A stretch of DNA of 64,000 bases from Niallia sp. FSL W8-0635. Its GTDB lineage: Bacteria; Bacillota; Bacilli; Bacillales; Cytobacillaceae. Every line of letters begins with the position of its first letter. Positions within the stretch are counted from its first letter, which is position 1. The notes beneath the pieces were generated by a model. That model searched no databases, was not told the origin of the DNA, and saw nothing but the letters and a program-made list of their open reading frames with translations. The position numbers were made by a program, and so were the translations under genes. Positions 46,901-54,922 of this stretch are shown piece by piece. The stretch covers positions 4,008,501-4,072,500 of the forward strand of contig NZ_JBBOYD010000001.1 in NCBI RefSeq assembly GCF_038007965.1, in the 5' to 3' direction.

Positions 46901-49900
46901 TCACTTCATTTTGTCCATCTGTTGCGACAAAATAATATTCGATGCTTTCTTTTGCAATAAAGTTCGCTGCATACAAGACAGCGGCATAATATTCGATATC
47001 ACTCGGATCTACCGTTAATAATACCTTTTCATAATCGGTTTGATCATTTGTGCGATAATAAAGAACAACAGATTTAATGCCCTTATCATCCGTTGCTTTT
47101 GCACGAATTGTTAAGTCATCCATTTGATGGATTTCTTCCACATTCGTAGCATTTGTTAAGATTGGGGCAACGAGATCCTCTTCTACATGAACAGGCTGAG
47201 TTGGAACTTGGTTAGCCTCTACCATTCCTGGTGTTCCTGGCTTTGTCTTTGTACTAATTTTTACGGATTGTGTGGAACCATCCTCTGGGAATTTATAAAG
47301 AATCCCCATATTCATTGCCGTATCTAATTGAGTTGCCTCATCATTATAATATGCAACGTTTATCTCTTCCTTTGTATTCGTAGCAATCACTAAGCCACGC
47401 ATACTGCCATTTGCCATTCCATCACTTTTAATTCGCACAATCTCTTTATTTTCAACGAGATTTGTTCCGTAATTGGCATTGAAATCAGCAACTGTTTTTT
47501 CACCGTTTTGACCATTAATAATCCAGAATACCAGTGTCTTTTGCGGTTCAATTACCACATCATCTGGAATAGATGGCCAAACAACATCCGTTGCGGGATC
47601 GGCATTATAACGATATTGAATTTTATAATCCTTAAAGTTTATCGCCTGATCGGTATTATTGTAGATTTCAATATACTCATATCCATCGGCCGTTCCAACA
47701 TTTGCACTATCAGGAACTACCTCTGTAACGAGTAATTTAGGAACCTTAGTAAAATCAATATCCGATTTTTCCACAGAAAGGCTGAATGCTTCTGTTTGAC
47801 TTTCGTTGATTCCGTCACTAGCTACAAGATAATAAGTGATTTCTCCATCTATATCCGCAGCTGGAATGGTTGTCGAATATTTCCCATTTGTATCCTTATT
47901 CAACGCTAATGATTTAAAGCTTTCGTCTGCCGAGTTTTTATAAAATACAGTGACAATTGGATTTGCTACCACGGTATCTGTCACACTTGCTTCAATTGGA
48001 ACTGCTGTAAAGGCTTTTGCTGTTTTAATTGGATCATGGGAAATAACCGGTGGCTCCGTATCCTTTGGCGCCTCAGGCAATTCCACTACATTTGTTGGAA
48101 CCTGATCTACTTCCATGCTTCCAGGAGTAGGATCAGCTAATACTTTGTACTTCGCCATTTCGGTTCCTTCTTGTGGAAATTGATAATGAATAACTTTGCC
48201 GTCATTGTCATTTTCAGAACCTAAATAACTAGCGGAAATCACAACATTTCCTTGGGCATCCCTTATTTCAAGGGCACGGTTTCCACCATTAGCGAAGCCT
48301 GGGAATGCCGTGTCTGTAAACATTACTAATTCGTTGCTTGTAAGGCTTGTCCCATATTCTTTATTAAAATCTTCTACTGTTTTATTCCCGTTATTAAACC
48401 AAAACACTAGCTTTTCTTTTGATTGAATCTCTGTAGCTGGTAATGGAAATAAAATGGGTTCTCTTGAATTATCGGTATATACATAGTAAAAAGAATAGGT
48501 TGCTAGATTTAAAGCTTGATTCGAATTATTATATAGCTCAAAGTATTCGTAATAATCCGTTCCTCCACCAATCGAATTAGGAGAAAGCTCCGTAATTAAG
48601 AGTGGTCGATCGCTATATGTATCCTGCTCTGGTTCTGCCCCTTCTTCTTTTTCTAGTTCAATCGTATATATTGCTGTTTTTGCTAGAAGATTACCATCAG
48701 TTGCTTCTAAATAGTACTCAATCGTACCTTGTACTTCTTCCTGTGGTATGCTTGCTGAAAATTTTTGAGGATTTGCTGAATCTTGTTTCATCTCTATTGC
48801 TTTAAATGCTGTGTCTGATTCTACTTGATAATAGATTGTAGCGGTTGGATTTTTCTGATTATCTGCTATTGTTGCTTCAATCGCAATAGCCTCTCCCGCT
48901 TTTGTTGTTGTTATTGCTTCATGCGTGATAATAGGTGCTTCTGTATCTTCTGTTATCGGACTTACCTGGAGCGGCTCTGCTGGCACTTGTCCCTCTCCTA
49001 ACACACCTGGTGTTGGGGATGCTTTAACCTGCTGCTTCTCCATTTCGGTTCCTTCCGTCGGGAAAGCATACTGCACATCTAAGCCTGTATTATCTGTTTC
49101 ACTTGGTAAATATGCCGCAGATACTACTTCTTGACCTTCGATATTTTTGACGATAATTCCACGATTTCCGCCATTTGCAAAACCAGGAAAATCTCCCTTA
49201 AAAGAAATAACTTGTTGTTCTGTTAAAGACGTGCTGAAATGATTGTTGAAATCCTCTAGTAAAAGATCTTTTGTATTAAACCAAAGGATAATCGATTCTT
49301 GAGGTGCAATTGTTGCTGCTGGAATAGACATTATTTTATCAGCTGTACTACCACCAATATAATGGTAATAAAAATAATAGCTATTTAAGTCCATCGGTTG
49401 ATTGGTATTGTTATAGAGTTCGATAAATTCAAAGTTATCCGTTCCTTTTGAATCAGGTGATAACTCTGTAATAAGTAGGGGTGGTAGCTTTGTATAATCA
49501 ACGGTTTCTTGTTGGTTGTCCACTTGCTGTTGTTCGTTTTCGTTTGGAGCTTCTTCGGTTGGTTCTGTTTTTTCATCCTTTACTACATCTGTTTTTTCAC
49601 TTTCTCGAGGCTGATTTTCCTCATTTGTTACAGGCTCTTCTTTTTGTTCCGAAACCTTAGGTAATTCTTCTTGTTCAGAATCAGGAGATGATTGTTCTTC
49701 TAAACTAGTATTTCCTTCTTCCTTTTTTGCTTCATCCGCTACTTTCTTTTCTTCTTCGACTATAGTGTCAGATACTTCTTGACTGCTATCCTCTTCTGTA
49801 TGTGTTTTCTCCTCTGCCTTTTCTCCAGTTGGCTCAGTTGGTTCAGCTGCATAAGTAGTTAAACCTGGCAAAGCTGGAAAATAAGTAGAAAAGAAAAATA

Positions 49901-49955
49901 CCACCATAACAAAGATGACAAAAGCCCTCCTTGTTATCCTCTTTTTTAAAGACAC
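43989..49955 (-). CDS. Giant wall-anchored lamin-tail-domain metallophosphoesterase (LPNTA sortase substrate)
   Basis: A 1988-residue surface protein. A signal peptide (about 8-35) is followed by a Glu/Thr-rich region (about 38-150). Three lamin-tail (LTD) domains follow, starting at PLLITELSPDS (about 160), PLLITELSPNS (about 455) and KLLVTEVVPDS (about 740). They are separated by Ig-like modules with DTEAPIITHEAI or DTEPPVISHDPI. More Ig-like modules cover about 930-1500. A calcineurin-like phosphoesterase (about 1528-1800) has metal ligands in SDTQYY, HTGDVVDE, GNHD, NFHEYL and GHYHDSE. Then come a fibronectin-like segment, a Pro/Gly/Glu linker, LPNTA near 1957, a membrane helix and RRTRKEA. 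LPNTA suggests a class D sortase. Start GTG after GGGAGG. The substrate (nucleotides, nucleic acid or phosphate esters) is unknown. Confidence 0.9.
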   Translation of the reverse strand: MSLKKRITRRAFVIFVMVVFFFSTYFPALPGLTTYAAEPTEPTGEKAEEKTHTEEDSSQEVSDTIVEEEKKVADEAKKEEGNTSLEEQSSPDSEQEELPKVSEQKEEPVTNEENQPRESEKTDVVKDEKTEPTEEAPNENEQQQVDNQQETVDYTKLPPLLITELSPDSKGTDNFEFIELYNNTNQPMDLNSYYFYYHYIGGSTADKIMSIPAATIAPQESIILWFNTKDLLLEDFNNHFSTSLTEQQVISFKGDFPGFANGGNRGIIVKNIEGQEVVSAAYLPSETDNTGLDVQYAFPTEGTEMEKQQVKASPTPGVLGEGQVPAEPLQVSPITEDTEAPIITHEAITTTKAGEAIAIEATIADNQKNPTATIYYQVESDTAFKAIEMKQDSANPQKFSASIPQEEVQGTIEYYLEATDGNLLAKTAIYTIELEKEEGAEPEQDTYSDRPLLITELSPNSIGGGTDYYEYFELYNNSNQALNLATYSFYYVYTDNSREPILFPLPATEIQSKEKLVFWFNNGNKTVEDFNKEYGTSLTSNELVMFTDTAFPGFANGGNRALEIRDAQGNVVISASYLGSENDNDGKVIHYQFPQEGTEMAKYKVLADPTPGSMEVDQVPTNVVELPEAPKDTEPPVISHDPIKTAKAFTAVPIEASVTDTVVANPIVTVFYKNSADESFKSLALNKDTNGKYSTTIPAADIDGEITYYLVASDGINESQTEAFSLSVEKSDIDFTKVPKLLVTEVVPDSANVGTADGYEYIEIYNNTDQAINFKDYKIQYRYNADPATDVVWPSIPDDVVIEPQKTLVFWIINGQNGEKTVADFNANYGTNLVENKEIVRIKSDGMANGSMRGLVIATNTKEEINVAYYNDEATQLDTAMNMGILYKFPEDGSTQSVKISTKTKPGTPGMVEANQVPTQPVHVEEDLVAPILTNATNVEEIHQMDDLTIRAKATDDKGIKSVVLYYRTNDQTDYEKVLLTVDPSDIEYYAAVLYAANFIAKESIEYYFVATDGQNEVTSEKYVITIKNDVNNEPIHLNVQDHDILSGNVILKAVSKEATADDVELSIDGKRVLEETYSSLESQAYLAVDISGLNMYFKNAIAMGEDIIHLLDQDNNSDWKTFTIPIDPNKLSIGENIITVRSGNKASPFQLEESEENRDDYNVRNVRLILADGTVIRDPQKANASQVFDMGDDGTYRPFEDFTFTLTEEQMKAKTYVWDTTTVSDGAYSIKATDKEEEVTAAIQVDNTAPVIKTNMKAEKEYKGAFTIEASAEDALAGVESIAVTLDNETISVPFDTASSQLAPGVHELKVVAVDKAGNKAESVIAFSVTNENPNKPELISPANNTATPVDGDPALKVRVTDPTEDSMDVHYYKGYKYEATDSNVQSFENASDTEPPVELVPAGEKALTAEDASAISTLDGKYLTTDSSTQFPYHRFEVELDPSIDEEDRVELVWNGKSLEGRKVSMYAWSMNENKWKLLTYKIAGAEDFALKADVQVNEYADKANKINVLIQDEIPSSPDDYDFTFVWMSDTQYYAESYPYIYKRQTEWIAEKQEELKIKYVLHTGDVVDEFDDEQQWIYADEYMRTLEDYKIPYGVLAGNHDVDQLSNDYSEFSKWFGEDRYKDQPHYGESYKDNRGHYDLISAGGNDFIMIYMGWGVNDEDMEWINSVLKQYPDRKAILNFHEYLLVSGNRSPIGEEIFQKVVEKNENVFLVLCGHYHDSETLISEIDDDQDGVADRKVYQMLGDYQGGPEGGQGYMKLLHFDQTNNRILVNTYSPYLDDYNFYDPAEYPLKDELVIDLDLSVQEKQVATDYFAVNVYTNEEIGNQENVASGDTAQVVWKNLEEGQAYDWYVVASDKYTGTAISDIWSFTKGQPSPEEPTKPGDEGGDGEGSEEPEPPTPSNPDGNNGNSGEGEEPPTPTPDNNIGNSGGNEPTTPSTTEPNKEKPTIQLPNTATANYTIMLIGLVLLVVGIVIVSFRRTRKEA

Positions 49956-50070
49956 AAGACCATTCCTCCCTAAAGCTGATTTACGTACACACTAGAATCA
50001 TAGATTTCTTATTTTAAGGAATATTTAAGCCACTATTAATAAACATGAAGTTTTGTTAAATATGTGTAAA

Positions 50071-50132
50071 GGGAAACAGGGGGACGGTTCTAGTGAGGAC
50101 TAGTCCTCACTAGAACCGTCCCCCTGTTTCCC
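50071..50132. repeat. Perfect 62-bp palindrome of the GGGACGGTTC family
   Basis: 31-bp arms GGGAAACAGGGGGACGGTTC... meeting at GAGGACT/AGTCCTC without mismatch or loop. It is placed between the divergent wall-anchored protein and PadR genes and is the best-preserved copy in the window. Confidence 0.93.
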
Positions 50133-50169
50133 CCTATTTGCTCAAAAATTTTTTAACATTTTACTTCAC

Positions 50170-50209
50170 CTGTCGTAGTATATATGGTAAAGTAAAATTA
50201 CTACGACAG
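50170..50209. promoter_or_regulatory. Candidate PadR operator
   Basis: CTGTCGTAGTA (50170-50180) and TACTACGACAG (50199-50209) are a perfect 11-bp inverted repeat with an 18-nt AT-rich spacer, 40 nt upstream of the PadR start. Autoregulation is likely. Confidence 0.7.
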
Positions 50210-50249
50210 TCATAGTATGATAAATGAAGTATCAGTGAGGAGGGATTCT

Positions 50250-50585
50250 GTGATAAGCAGTGATGTCATACGAGGATATAATGACACCATCATTCTTTTT
50301 TTCCTATTGGAAAAGGATTCTTATGGTTATGAGATCTCCAAAGATATAAGAACACGAACAAACGAAAAATACATTATTAAAGAAACAACCCTTTACTCAG
50401 CCTTTAGCCGATTGATTAAGAATAACTATATTAACTCCTATTACAAAGAAGGCGAATATGGAAAAAGAAGGACTTACTACACCATTACTGCAGAAGGAAG
50501 AAAGTATTATCAGGAAAAGTGCCAAGAATGGGCTATAACACAAGAAGTGATTAACCTATTTATTAAGGAGGGATATAATGAATAG
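50250..50585 (+). CDS. PadR-family transcriptional regulator
   Basis: A 111-residue winged-helix regulator: LLEKDSYGYEISKDIRT, TTLYSAFSRLIKNNYINSYY and GKRRTYYTITAEGRKYYQ are PadR hallmarks. The GTG at 50250 (MISSDVIRGYND) is chosen because GAGGAGGG lies 5 nt upstream and it matches the usual family N-terminus; an ATG at 50217 has no site. It overlaps the next gene by 8 nt, forming the common PadR plus membrane protein pair. Confidence 0.9.
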   Translation: MISSDVIRGYNDTIILFFLLEKDSYGYEISKDIRTRTNEKYIIKETTLYSAFSRLIKNNYINSYYKEGEYGKRRTYYTITAEGRKYYQEKCQEWAITQEVINLFIKEGYNE

Positions 50586-51549
50586 CATCATTAGTTATTT
50601 AGACAACGTCTTTGCTAATTTGCCGAAAACATCCGAAATGGAAAAGCTGAAACTAGAAATGCTTTCAAACATGGAGGATAAATATTATGAATTAAAAGAA
50701 GCAGGGAAATCAGAAAATGAAGCAATCGGGATTGTAATATCGGAATTTGGTAATATTGATGAACTTTTAAGCGAGTTGGACATTCCATTAAATGAAGAGA
50801 AACCATCAGAACGTCAACTTTCGGAGGAAGAAGTAAATCTTTTTTTTCAACTAACCTCAAAAGCAATGAATTTGATTGGAATTGGCGTGATGCTTTGCAT
50901 CCTTGGTTCCTCTATCTTAGTGCTCTTCTTAACGTTATATGATAATGGATTTCTAAACGGAATAGCAGAAAATACAGCTACATTAATTGGCGTTGCACAA
51001 TTACTTCTATTTGTAGCAATCGCAGTTAGTTTATTCATTTATAGTGGTCTGCTATTAGAGAAATATAAATTCATCGAAAAAAAGGGTAACTTTACGATTC
51101 CAATTCATTTGCTCAAAAAAATTGAGATGGCAAAAGAAGCTTATCAGCCAATCTTTTTTCGTTCCATTATTATCGGTGTTTCCCTATGCATCTTATCACC
51201 CGTTGTTTTATTAGTAACGATCGCAATCAATGAACAGGCAGTTACCTATGGTGTTTGTGTTCTACTACTTCTTATTGCCATTGCTACTTATGTTTTTATT
51301 GTGAATGGTGGAAAAATGGATGCTTACACAAAACTACTAAAGGAAGAATCCTATTCCATTGAAAAAAAGAAAGAAGAAAAAGTAATCGGCGCCTTCGCAG
51401 CAATCATCTGGCCACTCGCCACCGCCATTTTCTTATTCACCGGATTCGTGTACGGAAACTGGCATATAAATTGGATCATATTCCCAATAGCAGGACTACT
51501 AATGGCCATGTTCAGCGGAGCCTACACCATTATGAAAAAAGAAGAATAA
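50578..51549 (+). CDS. Membrane protein with N-terminal DUF1700-like/permease-prefix domain
   Basis: A 323-residue protein. Residues 1-75 form a helical cytoplasmic domain (KLKLEMLSNMEDKYYELKEAGKSENEA) as seen in PadR-linked proteins. About six hydrophobic segments follow between residues 95 and 320. The start overlaps padR after AAGGAGGG, so translation is coupled. These pairs are thought to respond to envelope stress; the function here is unknown. Confidence 0.8.
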   Translation: MNSIISYLDNVFANLPKTSEMEKLKLEMLSNMEDKYYELKEAGKSENEAIGIVISEFGNIDELLSELDIPLNEEKPSERQLSEEEVNLFFQLTSKAMNLIGIGVMLCILGSSILVLFLTLYDNGFLNGIAENTATLIGVAQLLLFVAIAVSLFIYSGLLLEKYKFIEKKGNFTIPIHLLKKIEMAKEAYQPIFFRSIIIGVSLCILSPVVLLVTIAINEQAVTYGVCVLLLLIAIATYVFIVNGGKMDAYTKLLKEESYSIEKKKEEKVIGAFAAIIWPLATAIFLFTGFVYGNWHINWIIFPIAGLLMAMFSGAYTIMKKEE

Positions 51550-51550
51550 A

Positions 51551-51607
51551 GGGAAACAGAGGGACGGTTCTTGTGAGGTCAAGTCCTCACAAGAACCGTC
51601 CCTCTGC
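51551..51607. repeat. GGGACGGTTC repeat, long palindrome
   Basis: 22-bp perfect arms (CAGAGGGACGGTTCTTGTGA...) around TCAAGT. It fills the gap between convergent genes, 1 nt after one stop codon and 5 nt before the other. Confidence 0.9.
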
Positions 51608-51612
51608 ACTCA

Positions 51613-52008
51613 TTATTTTGCTTTTTCATCTGTTTGATGAATACCGAATAAATTTCCTTCCGAATCTTTATAGTAGCCTTGCCATGCCATACTAGGTAGT
51701 GCGTGCTTAGGAAGTGCTACTGTTCCACCATTTTCAAGAATTTTTGCTTCTGTAGAATCATAGTCTTCCACCCCCATCGTACAAGCATACCCATTTACAG
51801 CCTGATTATTGTCCGAAAGAGGAACTGGTCGTTTAATTAAAGCACCATTAATTCCCATCTCGTGATTATCGCCAGTCACAGCCCCAAAATACGGCATGCC
51901 AGCATAATCGCTCCAATCTTCAAATTTCCAATCAAATACCTCTCCATAAAACGTTTTAGCGCGTTCCATGTTATCCACATGAATTTCAAAATGAATTGGT
52001 CTACCCAT
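51613..52008 (-). CDS. VOC-family (glyoxalase/bleomycin resistance-like) protein
   Basis: 131 residues with two beta-alpha-beta-beta-beta modules of the vicinal oxygen chelate fold. IHFEIHVDNMERAKTFYGEVFDW is module one, and KDSEGNLFGIHQ ends module two with the usual metal-position residues. Substrate unknown. ATG 52008 lies 9 nt after AGGAGG; the in-frame extension upstream is rejected. Confidence 0.87.
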   Translation of the reverse strand: MGRPIHFEIHVDNMERAKTFYGEVFDWKFEDWSDYAGMPYFGAVTGDNHEMGINGALIKRPVPLSDNNQAVNGYACTMGVEDYDSTEAKILENGGTVALPKHALPSMAWQGYYKDSEGNLFGIHQTDEKAK

Positions 52009-52109
52009 TTTATCCAACCTCCTATTTTCACGAATCTTCTGACTTATTTCTATCAAAAACATAGAATTCCTTCACCATTATTGTAAATATTAGATATATT
52101 TTATACGGT

Positions 52110-52171
52110 GGGAAGCAGGGGGACGGTTCTTGTTAGGTCAAGTCCTCACAAGAACCGTCCCCCTGCTTCCC
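52110..52171. repeat. GGGACGGTTC repeat, long palindrome
   Basis: GGGAAGCAGGGGGACGGTTC... with a near-perfect inverted right half; one mismatch in the inner arm (GTTAGG against CCTCAC). It lies between the divergent VOC and VanW-like genes. Confidence 0.88.
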
Positions 52172-52261
52172 CTGTTCCTACTCATTTTACAAAAAAATAC
52201 ATAAATCGAAAAAATAAACACATATTAAGGATAGCGGAGATTATTATGGAGGTTTGCATCG

Positions 52262-53140
52262 ATGAATTCCCATTTGTTACTCGGACTCATTTTATTTTTT
52301 CATACACTGATTGCACCCAGTAATTTTTTTAGTACGATTAAAAGTCAACCCTCACAACTAAATGATAAGGAACAAGACTTTTTATGGAAATCCCCTAGTT
52401 TGCCTGTTATTGATACAGAAGAATTTAATAAAGTAATGGATGGATTAGATAATAAGGTTTACATCGCACCAAAGGATGCCATCATTAATCCATACGGAAA
52501 TATCGTTCCAGAACAAGTCGGATATCGTTTACATCGTGTTAAATTTATTAGACAAATGTATGCTCATTATTTCAATGATACTTCCAGTAAACAAGAACTT
52601 CCCCTACAAGTTATTTATCCTAGAGTAGATAGTGAATTATTAGATAGTATTCGTAGAAAAAAAATCGGCAGATATATAACAGCCTTTAACAGTAATAACA
52701 AAGAACGAAGCATGAATATTTCGTTGGCTACAGAGGCGATTAATAATAGTGTTATTTTTCCAAAGGAACAATTCTCATTTAATCAGATTGTAGGAAAAAG
52801 AACCGTAGAAAAGGGATATTTACAAGCTCCCGTTATCATAAACGGAAAATTCTCTGAAGATATCGGCGGGGGCATTTGCCAAGTATCCTCCACCTTATTC
52901 AATGCGGTAGACAATGCTGGATTAAAGATCGTTCAACGGTATTCACACAGTAGAAAAATTCCTTATGTCCCTCCTAAGCGAGATGCAACCGTTAGTTGGG
53001 ATGGACCTGATTTCGTCTTTGAAAATACCTATGAAAGACCAGTACTCATCCAAGCTAAAATGCTAGGCAATCATTTACTCATCGAAATCTATTCAGCTGA
53101 AACAATTTCTTATCAGCCTAGAAATGTCCCATACCTTTAA
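52262..53140 (+). CDS. VanW-family protein, YoaR-like
   Basis: A 292-residue protein with an N-terminal hydrophobic export segment. A C-terminal VanW domain has FSFNQIVGKRTVEKGYLQAP, GGGICQVSSTLFNA and YSHSRKIPYVPPKRDATV. VanW proteins occur with vancomycin-resistance and peptidoglycan-related genes, but the activity is unknown. The ATG follows GGAGG. It stands alone between two repeat elements. Confidence 0.88.
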   Translation: MNSHLLLGLILFFHTLIAPSNFFSTIKSQPSQLNDKEQDFLWKSPSLPVIDTEEFNKVMDGLDNKVYIAPKDAIINPYGNIVPEQVGYRLHRVKFIRQMYAHYFNDTSSKQELPLQVIYPRVDSELLDSIRRKKIGRYITAFNSNNKERSMNISLATEAINNSVIFPKEQFSFNQIVGKRTVEKGYLQAPVIINGKFSEDIGGGICQVSSTLFNAVDNAGLKIVQRYSHSRKIPYVPPKRDATVSWDGPDFVFENTYERPVLIQAKMLGNHLLIEIYSAETISYQPRNVPYL

Positions 53141-53154
53141 ACACTTGGGCCAGA

Positions 53155-53215
53155 GGAAACAGGGGGACGGTTCTAGTGAGGTCAAGTCCTCACTAGAACC
53201 GTCCCCCTGTTTCCC
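53155..53215. repeat. GGGACGGTTC repeat, long palindrome
   Basis: GGAAACAGGGGGACGGTTCT... with inverted right half ending CTGTTTCCC; the centre is GAGGTCAAGTCCTC. Nearly identical to the 50071 copy. Lies between two tandem plus-strand genes. Confidence 0.9.
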
Positions 53216-53294
53216 TTGATTCCCTTTAAAATTGACAGGCAATGCTACTTGCCTTAAACTTCTAACCATTCTTACAGTGAAAGGATGTTATTGG

Positions 53295-53687
53295 ATGGAT
53301 CAGAAGTATACATCGACTCAATCCCAAAAGGAAACAGCAATCTCGTTTTTAAAGCTCGTAGCATCAACAAAAGTTCGCGAGGCCTTTCAGAACTACATAG
53401 GGTCAGACTTCCGCCACCACAATCCCTATTTTAATGGTGATGCTGATTCCTTAATGATCGCAATGGAAGAAAATGCCGTACGAAATCCTTATAAGAATTT
53501 AGAAATCAAGCTAGCTATCCAGGAGGAAGATAAAGTCGTGGTGTATTCCCACATAAAGCAGCATCCAGAAGACCTAGGCGGCGCAGTTGTACATATCTTT
53601 CGTTTCCAAAATGAGCAGATTATTGAATTATGGGATATCGGTCAACCGATACCTGAGGATTCTCCCAATGAGAATGGAATGTTCTAA
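53295..53687 (+). CDS. SnoaL-like/NTF2-fold protein
   Basis: A 130-residue alpha+beta cone protein. YIGSDFRHHNPYFNGDADSL, VVVYSHIKQ and VHIFRFQNEQIIELWDIGQPIPE match SnoaL-like polyketide cyclase/NTF2 domains found in many bacterial stress proteins. The ATG at 53295 follows AAAGGATG; the in-frame upstream extension lacks a site. Reaction unknown. Confidence 0.8.
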   Translation: MDQKYTSTQSQKETAISFLKLVASTKVREAFQNYIGSDFRHHNPYFNGDADSLMIAMEENAVRNPYKNLEIKLAIQEEDKVVVYSHIKQHPEDLGGAVVHIFRFQNEQIIELWDIGQPIPEDSPNENGMF

Positions 53688-53695
53688 AAACAAAA

Positions 53696-53718
53696 GGGAC
53701 GGTTCCCATATTTCTCTT
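53696..53718. repeat. GGGACGGTTC repeat fragment
   Basis: GGGACGGTTCCCATATTTCT, a truncated copy between convergent genes that touches the stop codon of the dioxygenase gene. Confidence 0.6.
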
Positions 53719-54700
53719 ACAAGTATTCTTTTTCAATTTTCAAGTTGCTGCGAACGGTATTGATTGGTCGAACTAGCTGCTCGATTTTTTCTCTGTTGGA
53801 TTCAAAGAATGGTGGTAAGGATAATTTTTCTCCTAGCGTTTCGTATGGCTCATCTCCCATGAAGCCTGGGCCGTCTGTTGCTAATTCAAATAGAATTTGT
53901 GGTGCTATATTTGAATAGAGAGAACCGAAATAGTATCGTTCTACAAATCCCGAATTCGCTAATTTAAAGCTACTCAAACGTTCTTGCCATTGATTTAATT
54001 CTGCCCGATCCTCGACACGGAAAGCAGCATGGTGTACAGTTCCAAATCCTTGTCTTGCCTGCGAAAGAATGGTATTGAATTCCACAATGACTTGCGCGCC
54101 ATTTCCTCCTTCTCCCATTTCAAATAGATGGAAGGATCCCTCCTGAGCAGCTTCCTTCATCAAGAATACCTTCTCTAAAACTTCCTTAAAATAATCCAGA
54201 TATGCAGTTCGTACAAATATTGGTCCTAACCCAGTGATTGCAAATTCCAGAGGAACTGGTCCATTCTGCCATGGCGTCCCTGCTGCAACCCCTTCATTCT
54301 GTTCATCTGAAATCAGTTGATATTGCTGATCATCAAAATCCACGAAAGACAATGTCTTTTTCCCAAACTGTTCTTGAATTCCTTTATGCTTCACTTCATA
54401 CTTATCAAAGCGCTTTACCCAATATTCAAGAGCAGCATCAGTCGGCACACGGAATGATGTTTTCGAAATTTCGTTCGTACCGTGCACGCCTTTTGGAATA
54501 CCTGGGAAATCAAAAAATGTCATGTCTGTACCGGGACTTCCTACATCATCAGTAAAGTACAAATGGTAAGTTTGAATATCATCTTGATTGACCGTTTTCT
54601 TTACTAATCGAAGCCCTAGAACATATGTGAAAAACTCATAGATTTTTTCTGCACTACTTGTAATTGCTGTAATATGATGAAGTCCTTTTAGCTCATTCAT
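53717..54700 (-). CDS. Ring-cleaving dioxygenase, MhqO/MhqA-like
   Basis: A 327-residue two-module VOC protein. Fe(II) ligands are expected at GLHHIT, GTVHHAAF and FELATDGPGF. Bacillus MhqO/MhqA proteins are induced by hydroquinones and catechols and confer resistance to them. A palindrome like the MhqR operator lies 22 bp upstream, supporting this assignment. The ATG follows AGGAAAAGGCGA. Likely monocistronic. Confidence 0.88.
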   Translation of the reverse strand: MNELKGLHHITAITSSAEKIYEFFTYVLGLRLVKKTVNQDDIQTYHLYFTDDVGSPGTDMTFFDFPGIPKGVHGTNEISKTSFRVPTDAALEYWVKRFDKYEVKHKGIQEQFGKKTLSFVDFDDQQYQLISDEQNEGVAAGTPWQNGPVPLEFAITGLGPIFVRTAYLDYFKEVLEKVFLMKEAAQEGSFHLFEMGEGGNGAQVIVEFNTILSQARQGFGTVHHAAFRVEDRAELNQWQERLSSFKLANSGFVERYYFGSLYSNIAPQILFELATDGPGFMGDEPYETLGEKLSLPPFFESNREKIEQLVRPINTVRSNLKIEKEYL

Positions 54701-54721
54701 TCGCCTTTTCCTCCTGAAAAT

Positions 54722-54739
54722 TATCTCGAAATTGAGATA
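54722..54739. promoter_or_regulatory. MhqR-like operator
   Basis: TATCTCGAAATTGAGATA, matching the TATCTCGAATTCGAGATA-type box bound by MhqR in Bacillus subtilis (recalled consensus). A weaker copy, TATCTTTAATTCGAAATA, lies about 30 bp further upstream. Confidence 0.75.
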
Positions 54740-54922
54740 TTTATATAAAAATTATTTTTAATTAATATATCTTTAATTCGAAATAATTTTAGCATCTAAT
54801 AGAATTTTCGTCAATAGGAAAGAAAAACAACCAATTGTAAATAAACATCCCATTTCTTTTCCCTCATACAGATAAAGCTATTTGCCAAACTTCCCTCTCC
54901 CTTTGTTCCATTCTTGCTCCTT

